A stretch of DNA of 64,000 nucleotides from Flavitalea plasmicola (GTDB lineage: Bacteria; Bacteroidota; Bacteroidia; Chitinophagales; Chitinophagaceae), in NCBI RefSeq assembly GCF_030546645.1, contig NZ_JAUOTO010000006.1, positions 186,001 to 250,000 on the forward strand. Direction: 5' to 3'. The position numbers and the translations under genes were made by a program. Shown piece after piece: positions 33,213-41,206 of this stretch. Position 1 is the stretch's first letter. The number at the start of each line of letters is the position of its first letter. The notes below the pieces were generated by a model, which was not told where the DNA came from, did not search any database, and saw nothing but the letters and a program-made list of their open reading frames with translations.

Positions 33213-34430
33213 ATGCCTGGTTTTGAATTATTTGGTCCCGAAGAACGTAAGGAGGTCAACGATGTCCTGGAAACTGGTATCTACATGCGCTATGGATTCG
33301 ACGGTCCCCGCAAAGGGATCTGGAAGTCCAAAGAGCTGGAAGCAGCCATCTGCGAGACCTTTGGTGTAAAATATGCGCAGCTGACCTCCAGTGGCACGTC
33401 CGCCTTGTCCACCGCGCTGGCGATCCTGGGCATCGGCTTCGGCGATGAAGTGATCATGCCCACTTTTACTTTCGTGGCCAGCTTCGAAGCCGTGCTCAGC
33501 GTGGGGGCCATTCCCGTGCTGGTGGATGTGGATGAAACCCTGACGCTCGACCCGGCCTCCGTGCGCCGGGCGATCACCCCCCGCACCAAATGTGTGATGC
33601 CCGTACATATGTGCGGAAGCATGGCGGACCTGGATGCCCTCCAGGCAATTTGCAAAGAACATCAATTGATATTGCTGGAAGACGCCTGCCAGAGCATCGG
33701 CGCTCAATATAAGGGCAAAGCCCTGGGCACCATCGGCCATGCCGGTACCTTCTCCTTTGATTTTGTAAAGACCATCACCTGCGCCGAAGGCGGAGCCGTG
33801 CTGACCAACAGCGAAGACCTTTATATCAAGGCGGACGGATATACAGACCATGGCCATGACCATGCCGGGGTCGACCGGGGAGCAGACCTCCATCCTTTCA
33901 TCGGCTATAACTACAGGATCTCCGAGCTGCACGCCGCCGTGGGTCTGGCCCAGATCCGCAAGCTGGACAAATTTCTCGCCATCCAGAAAAAAAATCACCA
34001 GCAGCTGAAAGCGATACTGTCCACCGTTCCAGAGATCACCTTCCGGCAGATACCCGACCCCGCGGGAGATAGCTGCACCTTCCTCAGCTGGTTCTTACCC
34101 ACGGAAGCGATCACCCGAAGCCTGGTAGCCGAGCTGAAAGAGCAGGGCATCCTTCCCGGAAACTTCTACTGGTTCGACAATAACTGGCATTATTACCGCA
34201 AATGGACGCACCTCCACCAGGGAGCAAGCCTCAACCGGCTCAACGACGAACAGCAGGCAGCGCTGAAACGGCTTTCACCGGAAGCCTTCCCCGTCAGCGA
34301 TCGTGTCATCGGACGTTGCATTTCCACCGCCATCAGCCTTGCATGGACGGAAGAACAGCTGAAAGAGAAAGGAGAAAAGATCGTGGCGGCGGTAAAGAAA
34401 GTGCTCAGCCGCGAGAAAGCAGCTGTTTGA
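33213..34430 (+). CDS. DegT/DnrJ/EryC1/StrS aminotransferase
   Basis: 405 residues of the pyridoxal phosphate-dependent sugar aminotransferase family, used to make amino-deoxy sugars of glycans or secondary metabolites. The PLP lysine is Lys 186 in FSFDFVKTITCAEGG. The cofactor contact is Asp 157 in LLEDACQSIGA. SSGTSALSTALA and PTFTFVASFEA are typical. The C-terminal region is WFDNNWHYYRKW...RLSPEAFPVSDR. No obvious nucleotide-sugar dehydratase or transferase gene is next to it. It begins 21 bases after the GHL10 gene, so the two may be co-transcribed. Confidence 0.92.
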   Translation: MPGFELFGPEERKEVNDVLETGIYMRYGFDGPRKGIWKSKELEAAICETFGVKYAQLTSSGTSALSTALAILGIGFGDEVIMPTFTFVASFEAVLSVGAIPVLVDVDETLTLDPASVRRAITPRTKCVMPVHMCGSMADLDALQAICKEHQLILLEDACQSIGAQYKGKALGTIGHAGTFSFDFVKTITCAEGGAVLTNSEDLYIKADGYTDHGHDHAGVDRGADLHPFIGYNYRISELHAAVGLAQIRKLDKFLAIQKKNHQQLKAILSTVPEITFRQIPDPAGDSCTFLSWFLPTEAITRSLVAELKEQGILPGNFYWFDNNWHYYRKWTHLHQGASLNRLNDEQQAALKRLSPEAFPVSDRVIGRCISTAISLAWTEEQLKEKGEKIVAAVKKVLSREKAAV

Positions 34431-34502
34431 CCCGGGAAGGACGCAGTAGTCGTGACCAGGCCGTCATGCCGTAAAGCTACCATGGATCCGGCAGGGGACA
34501 GC

Positions 34503-35036
34503 CTATTTTCCCTCCAGCCTGTTGCAATATTCCAGCGAGCCCAGCCGAAAACGGAGGGGCAAACGGATCGTTTTTTCCAGCTCCAGCTCCCTTTTGCAGA
34601 AGAACCCGAAATGCGTGACCACCCTGTCTGCCGGAATGACACCATTATTATAACCAACACCACCATTATATCCATTGGTACCCTCCCTATTCGTCAACCC
34701 CCTTCCTCCCCGGACGCCCGATCCGGCCTGTCCCTCCCGAAACCCTGTCATCGCCCCCAGCGTCGAACCCCCTGTCCACCGGGCATCCGCACCTACCATC
34801 CTTCTCCCCATCCCCTCATTTCCCTGGCCCCTCTCCGGCAAAACAATGCCCCATCCCGCTTTCCCCCTGCCGGATACCTCCCAGGCCGGGATGACCCGGA
34901 AAAGGAAAGATTCCTCGCCCCCATCCTGGCGGACCGGGATCAGTTTAGCCTTCTCCGGCAAAAAATTCTGCCCGCTCGCGCTTCCTGCCAGAAGAGCTGA
35001 AAGACATACAACAAGAAACATTTTTTTTCGTTGCAT
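34503..35036 (-). CDS. Exported hypothetical protein
   Basis: 177 residues, starting at the ATG at 35036, which places a signal peptide (KKMFLVVCLSALLAGSASG) at the N-terminus. The frame is open upstream to 35192, but that extension is not signal-like. The centre is Gly/Arg-rich (GRGKAGWGIVLPERGQG; GYNGGVGYNNGV). The C-terminus FCKRELELEKTIRLPLRFRL is more structured and may be the folded or sorting part. No family was recognised. The gene points toward the DegT gene's end, is divergent from rpoN, and has a 104-base gap that probably holds both promoters. Confidence 0.6.
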   Translation of the reverse strand: MQRKKMFLVVCLSALLAGSASGQNFLPEKAKLIPVRQDGGEESFLFRVIPAWEVSGRGKAGWGIVLPERGQGNEGMGRRMVGADARWTGGSTLGAMTGFREGQAGSGVRGGRGLTNREGTNGYNGGVGYNNGVIPADRVVTHFGFFCKRELELEKTIRLPLRFRLGSLEYCNRLEGK

Positions 35037-35140
35037 GGTGCTTCTATCCTTTTTATGTAGATTTACGGCCTGATTTTTGTGGTTCGCGCCGGCCTTTTCC
35101 CTTTTTTGGAAATGACCGACAGAGCAAAACCCCTGATTAA

Positions 35141-36622
35141 ATGTCGTTAAGTCAATCTTTACAGCAAAAGTTACTACAAAAACTGTCGCCACAGCAAATT
35201 CAGCTGATGAAGTTGCTGCAGGTGCCTACGGCCAACCTTGAAGAAAGGATCAAGGAAGAGCTGGAGGAGAACCCTGCCCTGGAAGTGACAGAGGATGATC
35301 ACAGCGATGGAGAAGAGCTGAAGGACGAATTCGAGAATACGGAGGAGTTTGAAGAGAAGGACGGCAGCGAGGACGAATATGAGAACATCGACATCAGCGA
35401 ATATGTCAACGAATACGATGATGACGTAGCGGATTACAAGCTACGGGACGAGAACTACCCTGAATTGGACGAAGACAGGGTAATGCCCCACAGAGTGGAG
35501 ACCTCTTTCCACGAATTACTGCTGGACCAGCTGGGCATGTTGGTGGTGGACGATCGGACCCGCAAGATCGCCGAGCAGATCGTGGGCAGCATCGACGATG
35601 ATGGCTACCTGCGCAGGGAGACCGCCTCCATTGCAGACGACCTGGCTTTCCGGCAGAACATTGAAACTTCGGAACAGGAGATAGAATCCCTCATCAAAAA
35701 GATCCAGCAGTTCGACCCGCCCGGCGTCGCCGCCCGGGACCTGCAGGAATGCCTGCTCATCCAGCTCAATCGGAAAAAGGGCGACGGTAAAAGCGTCGAA
35801 ATGGCCATCGATGTCCTCACCTACTATTTTGACGAATTCACCAAGAAGCATTACGATAAGATCCAGCGTGGCCTCAACCTGACTGACGACCAGCTGAAAG
35901 ACGTGATCAACCAGATCGTCAAGCTCAACCCCAAGCCCGGCGGCGACGTCAGCGAAGTGAATAAGGCAGAGAGCTACGTGATCCCCGACTTTTTCATTTC
36001 CAACACAGGCGGAAAGCTGGAGCTGTCACTGAATTCCAAGAATGCGCCCGATCTCCGCATCAGCGAAGGATACAAGGAGATGTTGAAGGAATACGACCGC
36101 GGGAGCAAAAAGGACAAACGCCAGAAAGAGGCCGTGCTGTTCATCAAGCAGAAGATCGACGCCGCCAAATGGTTCATCGACGCCATCAAACAACGGCAGC
36201 AAACGCTTTACAATACCATGCACACGATCATGGACTACCAGCACGAGTTCTTCCTCACAGGTGATGAGACCACGCTGCGGCCCATGATCCTGAAAGATAT
36301 TGCCGAAAGGACCGCGCTGGATATTTCCACCGTCAGCCGCGTCGCCAACAGCAAATTCGTCCAGACGGAATTCGGCACCTATCGCCTGAAATTCTTCTTT
36401 AGTGAATCGCTCAGCACCGACAGCGGCGAGGAAGTGTCCACCCGCGAAGTAAAGAAGATCCTCAGCGATCTCATCGAAGGAGAAAGCAAGAAAAAGCCGC
36501 TCAGCGATGAGAAGCTGACCGAGCTCCTCCAGGAAAAAGGATACAATATTGCCCGCCGCACGGTAGCCAAATACCGCGAGCAGCTGAACATCCCCGTCGC
36601 CCGCCTACGGAAAGAGTTATAA
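35141..36622 (+). CDS. rpoN: RNA polymerase sigma-54 factor
   Basis: 493 residues. Region I is glutamine/leucine-rich (SQSLQQKLLQKLSPQQIQLM). An acidic stretch (EVTEDDHSDGEELKDEFENT) forms region II. Region III carries the core-binding and helix-turn-helix parts (LQECLLIQLNRKKGDG; MILKDIAERTALDISTVSRV). The C-terminus holds the RpoN box ARRTVAKYRE. Sigma-54 needs activator ATPases, and none of their genes is in this window. Length is typical. It overlaps nothing; a PAP2-like gene follows 9 bases after the stop, so co-transcription is possible. Confidence 0.97.
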   Translation: MSLSQSLQQKLLQKLSPQQIQLMKLLQVPTANLEERIKEELEENPALEVTEDDHSDGEELKDEFENTEEFEEKDGSEDEYENIDISEYVNEYDDDVADYKLRDENYPELDEDRVMPHRVETSFHELLLDQLGMLVVDDRTRKIAEQIVGSIDDDGYLRRETASIADDLAFRQNIETSEQEIESLIKKIQQFDPPGVAARDLQECLLIQLNRKKGDGKSVEMAIDVLTYYFDEFTKKHYDKIQRGLNLTDDQLKDVINQIVKLNPKPGGDVSEVNKAESYVIPDFFISNTGGKLELSLNSKNAPDLRISEGYKEMLKEYDRGSKKDKRQKEAVLFIKQKIDAAKWFIDAIKQRQQTLYNTMHTIMDYQHEFFLTGDETTLRPMILKDIAERTALDISTVSRVANSKFVQTEFGTYRLKFFFSESLSTDSGEEVSTREVKKILSDLIEGESKKKPLSDEKLTELLQEKGYNIARRTVAKYREQLNIPVARLRKEL

Positions 36623-36631
36623 ATCGAAAGT

Positions 36632-37303
36632 ATGAGCAACGCAAATCCTGCACTTACAGTAAGCCATCCGCATCCGGGCAAACCCCATCCGATCCTGCGC
36701 TTTTTCGCCCGCCTGATCGCCTATATCTTCCATCCATTATTTATCACCAGCTATGTAATGGCCTTTCTCATCTTTTTTCATCCCTATGCCTTCACCGGGT
36801 TCGACCCCAGGATAAAGTTCTTTCGCTTTCTCAACGTCGTCCTCTGCGACGCACTCTTCCCCGCTTTTGCCGTATTCCTCCTGTGGAGACTGGGTTTCAT
36901 TAAATCCATGCACCTCCGCACCGAGAAAGAGCGGATCATACCCTATATCATTGCCATGATCTTCTATTGGTGGACCTGGAACGTGTACAAGAATCTTTCG
37001 GACAGCCCCCCCATCTCCATTCATTTTCTGCTGGGAGCTTTCCTGGCCCTGTGCGGAGGATGGATCGCCAATATTTATTTTAAGATCAGCATGCACGGCA
37101 TCGCCCTGGGAGGCGCCGTGATGTTCTTCATTCTGTTCTCGTTTACGGATAGCTACGCTTCCGGTCTGTATCTTTCCATCTCCGTATTAGCCGCCGGGCT
37201 GGTAACCACTTCGCGCTTACTCACGGGGGATCACACCCCGTTTGAAATGTATTCCGGCCTTGCCGTAGGGATGCTCGCCCAATTCATCGCCTGGCAATTT
37301 TGA
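36632..37303 (+). CDS. PAP2-like membrane protein
   Basis: 223 residues with about six hydrophobic helices (IAYIFHPLFITSYVMAFLIF; ALFPAFAVFLLWRLGFI; IIPYIIAMIFYWWTWNV). The polar segment SRLLTGDHTPFEMYSGLAVG recalls the last motif (SRxxxxxH) of PAP2 phosphatases, but the first two motifs are not clear. The activity is therefore not established. Its closest resemblance is to small membrane proteins found downstream of rpoN in this phylum. It may share the rpoN transcript. Next lies a 655-base intergenic stretch that contains the second palindromic element. Confidence 0.6.
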   Translation: MSNANPALTVSHPHPGKPHPILRFFARLIAYIFHPLFITSYVMAFLIFFHPYAFTGFDPRIKFFRFLNVVLCDALFPAFAVFLLWRLGFIKSMHLRTEKERIIPYIIAMIFYWWTWNVYKNLSDSPPISIHFLLGAFLALCGGWIANIYFKISMHGIALGGAVMFFILFSFTDSYASGLYLSISVLAAGLVTTSRLLTGDHTPFEMYSGLAVGMLAQFIAWQF

Positions 37304-37422
37304 ATGGTGCCGGCGGTCCAGCAGGGTTCAGCAGCCGTTGTGTCACTCACTTGTACTGGCGCGTGGCTATTCGACTTTTTGGATTTTTCTAGGTGTTTCG
37401 GGATTTTCTTTCTCCGCTATTA

Positions 37423-37559
37423 TCGGCGACCCTAACCGTTCCGCCGCTGTACTTTCCATCTCCGATAAAACGGAGTACTTTTTTCAACGATAACTATAAT
37501 CAACATTTTCCTAAATCTCCACCGTAGGAAAGGTAAGGCGGACTTCACGGCAGGGTCGA
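37423..37559 (-). repeat. Palindromic interspersed element, copy 2
   Basis: The arms at 37430-37466 (37 bases) and 37521-37555 (35 bases) equal, on the opposite strand, the arms of copy 1 at 10619-10761. The core (37467-37520, 54 bases) is unrelated to copy 1. The same imperfect inverted pairing (CCCT/AGGG, CCGT/ACGG, TCCGCC/GGCGGA, CTTTCC/GGAAAG) is preserved, but the outer stem extends only 3 bp here. The remainder of 37304-37958 shows no credible gene; a 78-codon frame at 37714-37950 (minus) lacks any signal. Confidence 0.85.
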
Positions 37560-37871
37560 CCTCAATGCCACTGATCGGCAAATCGCCAACTTCATACAGT
37601 CGAACTCATCTCACCTGTTAACTCTCCCCACAGCCACTGACTCTTCTGCTTAACCCATCCACTACGGCTGGCCCTCTCCGCGACCAGGCCGTCAGCTATG
37701 ACCTGGAGGAGCCTTACATTGGGTCAGCGCATTCAGCCACAAATGCCCAATAGAAGATCCGCGCAACTATGAAAAAATGTTCAGTGGTACCCAATGTACA
37801 GCGACGGAAGGTACATAGCTGCGGCAAATAACACAGAAGAAAAATCTCAAAGCACCTAATCAAACCACAAG

Positions 37872-37918
37872 AAAAAAGAAAAGCCCAATCATAGGGTACG
37901 AACCTATATTGAGCTTTT
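37872..37918 (-). terminator. Terminator, probably bidirectional, of L,D-transpeptidase gene
   Basis: AAAGC, CAAT and ATAGG pair with GCTTT, ATTG and CCTAT around a 7-base loop. On the minus strand the stem is followed by TTCTTTTTTCTTG, on the plus strand by TTTTT. It lies about 40 bases after the stop of the L,D-transpeptidase gene. Confidence 0.65.
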
Positions 37919-37958
37919 TCACCTTCAAACCATCTGAAGTTTGCGTCCATGCTAGAAG

Positions 37959-38723
37959 CTAGCCGTTAAGTATCTTCGATCGCGTAATATATCTTTTAGT
38001 CGGATGATAAATAAAAAGACAAGAACCTTCTTTAATTAAGTCGATGATCTCCTGCGACTCATCAGCAGGGATCGCCGGGCACCCGTAGCTCCTGCCACTG
38101 ACGCCATTCATCTGCAGATAATCCGGCCCCACATATTCCGATCCATGCACCACGATATTCCGTCCCGTCGCCCTGTCATTAAACCCATTCTCCATGCCCC
38201 GTATCTTCAACGACAAACCGTTGGATCCAAAATAGGTGTCCTGCGTCACGTAAAAACCCAGGCTCGTCTTGTGCGACGACGGGTTGTTGGAGAAGCTCCG
38301 CGCATATTCCATACCCGAATTCCGACCATGCGCCACATAGGTATTCACCAGCACCGTCTTCTGCTCCAGGTCCAGCACATAGAGACGCTTGTTCCGGGAA
38401 GACTGGCTGAGGTCACAGATAGACAGGATGTTTGTTTTGCTCAGCCAATGATGTTCCAGCATATAATAATACCCCTTCAGGGCATATTCGAAAGCCTTCT
38501 TCGTCAGACCTGTCTCCTTCAGGTTGATCTGCTCATAAAGCGCGGCAACCTCTTCCGCAAAAGCCGCCGCCTTGGCAGTTGCTTTGGCGCTGGTAGCCTT
38601 GATCCCAATAGTATGTTTGTGCCCCCGGGGACCATCTCCCTCACCTGCTTTCAGCACATTCACCGGCGCCAAAAAAGCGAGCGCCACAAGCCAGCACAGC
38701 GGGTTAAAAAGAATACGACGCAT
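37959..38723 (-). CDS. Murein L,D-transpeptidase catalytic-domain protein
   Basis: 254 residues. A signal peptide (FNPLCWLVALAFLAPVNVLKA) and a helical spacer are followed by a YkuD-like catalytic domain (about 100-245). The catalytic motif is HGSEYV...GVSGRSYGCPAI, with Cys as nucleophile and an upstream His. This is the L,D-transpeptidase signature, which forms 3-3 cross-links in peptidoglycan or attaches proteins to it. Substrate type is not decided. The gene stands alone and has a terminator after it (37872-37918). Its upstream region (38724-39010) carries several hairpins. Confidence 0.88.
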   Translation of the reverse strand: MRRILFNPLCWLVALAFLAPVNVLKAGEGDGPRGHKHTIGIKATSAKATAKAAAFAEEVAALYEQINLKETGLTKKAFEYALKGYYYMLEHHWLSKTNILSICDLSQSSRNKRLYVLDLEQKTVLVNTYVAHGRNSGMEYARSFSNNPSSHKTSLGFYVTQDTYFGSNGLSLKIRGMENGFNDRATGRNIVVHGSEYVGPDYLQMNGVSGRSYGCPAIPADESQEIIDLIKEGSCLFIYHPTKRYITRSKILNG

Positions 38724-38757
38724 TTTGTTCTAAAGGTTTTAATTTGATGTCTCTCAG

Positions 38758-38843
38758 AACGAACCGGAGGTTCGTTGTCCGAAGGACAGATATTAGATCT
38801 TTCCGGAAAACGGATTACATTTTAGGGACCTCCGTTTTCCGGA
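38758..38843 (-). other. Cluster of hairpins upstream of the L,D-transpeptidase gene
   Basis: Three inverted repeats follow each other: AACGAACC-gga-GGTTCGTT (38758-38776), GTCC-gaa-GGAC (38777-38787) and TCCGGAAAACGG / CCGTTTTCCGGA with an 18-base loop (38802-38843). They lie 35-120 bases upstream of the ATG at 38723 and may sit in its leader or promoter. No T-tract follows the stems, so they are not obvious terminators. Confidence 0.6.
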
Positions 38844-38945
38844 CATTAAACGGACGGGAAACTAAAATATTATCTTATTCCTGCTTGTACAAGAACCTTT
38901 TAGAGAAAGTTTTTATTGTGCGATCTTTCCCTTTTTCGAAGGAGT

Positions 38946-38976
38946 AAGAAAAACCCCTTACGGCCTGTAAGGGGTT
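38946..38976 (-). terminator. Rho-independent terminator of the MATE gene
   Basis: A perfect 10-bp stem AACCCCTTAC / GTAAGGGGTT with a 5-base loop is followed on the minus strand by TTTTTCTTAC. It lies 35 bases after the MATE stop codon. Confidence 0.85.
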
Positions 38977-39010
38977 AATTATCAATGGAATATTTAAATG
39001 TCCTATAAGG

Positions 39011-40417
39011 TCATATTTTTACCTTTTTCCAGTTACCCTTTCGGAATATCAGGTAGCTCGAAATGATCACGGCCAGCTCCGTAACAGGGATGGCGATGAA
39101 GACGCCCAGGGGGCCCAGGTGCAGCGCCATGGCGAGGATATACGCCAGCGGGATCTGGAAAGCCCAGAAACAAAAGATATTGATCAGCGTGGGAGTACGG
39201 GTATCTCCTGCCCCGTTGAAAGCATTGGTCAGCACCATGCCCACTCCGTAGATGATGTATCCCAGGCTGACGACACGCAAGGCCAACACAGCCACTTTTT
39301 GTACTTCCGGGTCCTTGTTCATGAAAGAGACGATGGCATCCGAGCCAAAGAGGAACAGCAGGGTGACGATGAACATGAAGATACCGTTATAGCGGGCCGC
39401 AGTCCACACGGATTGCTCCGCCCTGTCGGGACGTTGTGCCCCCAGGTTCTGGCCCACCAGCGTGGCGGCTGCATTGCTCATGCCCCAGGCCGGTAGCAGG
39501 AAGAAGATGAAGATCCGGATGGCCACCTGGTAACCTGCGATAGCTGCGTCTTTGGAGATCGCCACATGAGCTACGATCCATACCAAAACGATCCAGCTGC
39601 CGGATTGGATGAGGAACTGGGTAGTACCGGTCCAGGCAACTTTGGCGATTGCCTTCAAAAGAGGCAGATCAGGCTTGAAGGATCTCGCGCTTATCCGGAT
39701 GATGCCCTTACCCCTGAAGAGATGATAGAGCTGGTAAATGACGCCAATACCCCGGCCGACCGTCGTAGCAATAGCCGCTCCTTTCAATCCGAAATAATGG
39801 ATGAGGAGGGGACAGAGGAGGATATTAAAGCCATTGGCGAGCCATAATGACCACATGGCCATGGAAGCGTTGCCGGCGCCGCGGAAGATGCCGTTGATCA
39901 GGTACAGCAGCATGATCACCACGCTGCCGCCAAACATGATCCGGGTGTATATGGCGCCGTTTGCTACCGTTTCCGGGGAACCGCCCATCAGCCGCAGGAT
40001 ATCCGGAGCGAGAAGGAAGCCTGCCAGACTGACCACCACGGTGACGCCCAGGGCCAGGTTGATGGCCTGGGCAGCCGCATGCGCGGCCCCTTCGGGATTC
40101 TTCTCGCCCGTACGCCGCGCCACCATTGCGGTAGCCGCCATGCTGAGCCCCATGGCCATGGAATATACCAGGGTGAGGACAGACTCCGTCAGGCCCACCG
40201 TTGCTACGGCTTCCTTACCGATGCGACCTACAAAAAATATATCTACCACCGCAAACACCGATTCCATGCACATTTCCAGGATCATGGGGATGGATAGAAA
40301 AATGACGGCCCTGCGGATGCTGCCTGTGGTATAGTCGCGGTGCTCGCCGGACAAAGCTTGTTTTATAACGGAATAGACAGAATTATTACTGCCCGAAGTA
40401 GTTTGATCAGAAGACAT
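39011..40417 (-). CDS. MATE-family multidrug/solute exporter
   Basis: 468 residues with twelve predicted membrane helices (AVIFLSIPMILEMCMESVFA; VGLTESVLTLVYSMAMGLSM; GAYLPRIC is absent, as expected). The two internal repeats of the family appear as AVVDIFFVGRIGKEAVATVG in the first half and LFLFGSDAIVSFMNKD with VVSLGYIIYGVGMVLTNAF in the second. MATE proteins export drugs, organic cations or signalling compounds using a sodium or proton gradient. The substrate is unknown. A perfect 8-bp inverted repeat (40468-40486) lies 50 bases upstream of its start. Single gene. Confidence 0.92.
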   Translation of the reverse strand: MSSDQTTSGSNNSVYSVIKQALSGEHRDYTTGSIRRAVIFLSIPMILEMCMESVFAVVDIFFVGRIGKEAVATVGLTESVLTLVYSMAMGLSMAATAMVARRTGEKNPEGAAHAAAQAINLALGVTVVVSLAGFLLAPDILRLMGGSPETVANGAIYTRIMFGGSVVIMLLYLINGIFRGAGNASMAMWSLWLANGFNILLCPLLIHYFGLKGAAIATTVGRGIGVIYQLYHLFRGKGIIRISARSFKPDLPLLKAIAKVAWTGTTQFLIQSGSWIVLVWIVAHVAISKDAAIAGYQVAIRIFIFFLLPAWGMSNAAATLVGQNLGAQRPDRAEQSVWTAARYNGIFMFIVTLLFLFGSDAIVSFMNKDPEVQKVAVLALRVVSLGYIIYGVGMVLTNAFNGAGDTRTPTLINIFCFWAFQIPLAYILAMALHLGPLGVFIAIPVTELAVIISSYLIFRKGNWKKVKI

Positions 40418-40467
40418 TTGAACCCGATTTAAAAAATTGGAAAATAAAAGATCAGCCGGTAGAGGGA

Positions 40468-40486
40468 GTCGGCAGAGACTGCCGAC
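40468..40486 (-). promoter_or_regulatory. Inverted repeat upstream of the MATE gene
   Basis: GTCGGCAG-aga-CTGCCGAC is a perfect 8-bp repeat, 51 bases before the start codon on the minus strand. Such a palindrome is compatible with a repressor site or a 5' leader hairpin; no binding protein is identified. Confidence 0.4.
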
Positions 40487-40614
40487 AATGCGAAGGGAAA
40501 GTTAAAATTTCATATGCTGGCCATTATTGCGCTCAAAGGTCTGGTTTTTTTTTCATCGGCGCGAAATTTTTTCAACGGATTATACCAAAGCTGCTAACTT
40601 GGGCCCGTTAACGT

Positions 40615-41157
40615 ATGAGCACTAACAGGGACCACCTATACCATTCCTTTGAGGTAATATTCAATACCTGGTATAATCCCCTTTGTAATTATGCCGATAG
40701 CTTTTTAAAGGACGAAAGCGACAGCGAGGACATCGTTCAGGAAGTTTTCATGCGCGTATGGAAGGACCGCCCGGATCTTATAGAGACGGACGGCATACGA
40801 TACTATCTTTTCACGGCAGTCCGCAACAATTGTATCACCAAGCTTCGGCGGGAAAAAAAAGGCGGCAGGGTGGAATGGGAAGAGGATGGGGTCGATTACA
40901 TTCCCGACAAAGAAAACGGCCCGGCAGACTACATGGCGCTCGTCCGGACAGCCATCGAAGGCCTGCCTCCCCGGTGCAGGGAAGTATTTCTTTTGAGCAG
41001 GATCAGTAATATGACCTACAAAGAGATCGCCGCAAGCCTGGACATTTCCGTCAAAACAGTGGAAAATCAGCTGAGTAAGGCATTGAAGATGATAAGGGCT
41101 TTCTTAAAGGATAAAGGAGTTTACCTGGCCTGGGTCCTGGTTAATATTTTTTTATGA
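40615..41157 (+). CDS. FecI-type ECF sigma factor
   Basis: 180 residues. Region 2 includes ADSFLKDESDSEDIVQEVF, VRNNCITKLRREKKGGRVEW; region 4 includes LPPRCREVFLLSRISNMTYK and IAASLDISVKTVENQLSKAL. It is the first gene of a locus followed by a FecR anti-sigma and a TonB-dependent receptor with an N-terminal STN domain. In that pattern the receptor senses a ligand outside the cell and FecR passes the signal to this sigma factor. The 197-base upstream gap carries the MATE operator repeat and probably its own promoter. Confidence 0.93.
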   Translation: MSTNRDHLYHSFEVIFNTWYNPLCNYADSFLKDESDSEDIVQEVFMRVWKDRPDLIETDGIRYYLFTAVRNNCITKLRREKKGGRVEWEEDGVDYIPDKENGPADYMALVRTAIEGLPPRCREVFLLSRISNMTYKEIAASLDISVKTVENQLSKALKMIRAFLKDKGVYLAWVLVNIFL

Positions 41158-41206
41158 GTACGTGGGGGAAAAGGCCAATTTTTCGTTCTTATATAAACCA
41201 CCTTTC

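Noticed and set aside
34441-37700. Short match GACCAGGCCGTCA near 34456 and 37683
   Set aside because: A 13-base identity is expected by chance many times in a window of this size.
37714-37950. 78-codon open frame on the minus strand
   Set aside because: No start signal, family or codon bias; it covers the terminator region of the L,D-transpeptidase gene.
38744-38947. 67-codon open frame on the plus strand
   Set aside because: It runs through the cluster of hairpins and has no supporting signal.
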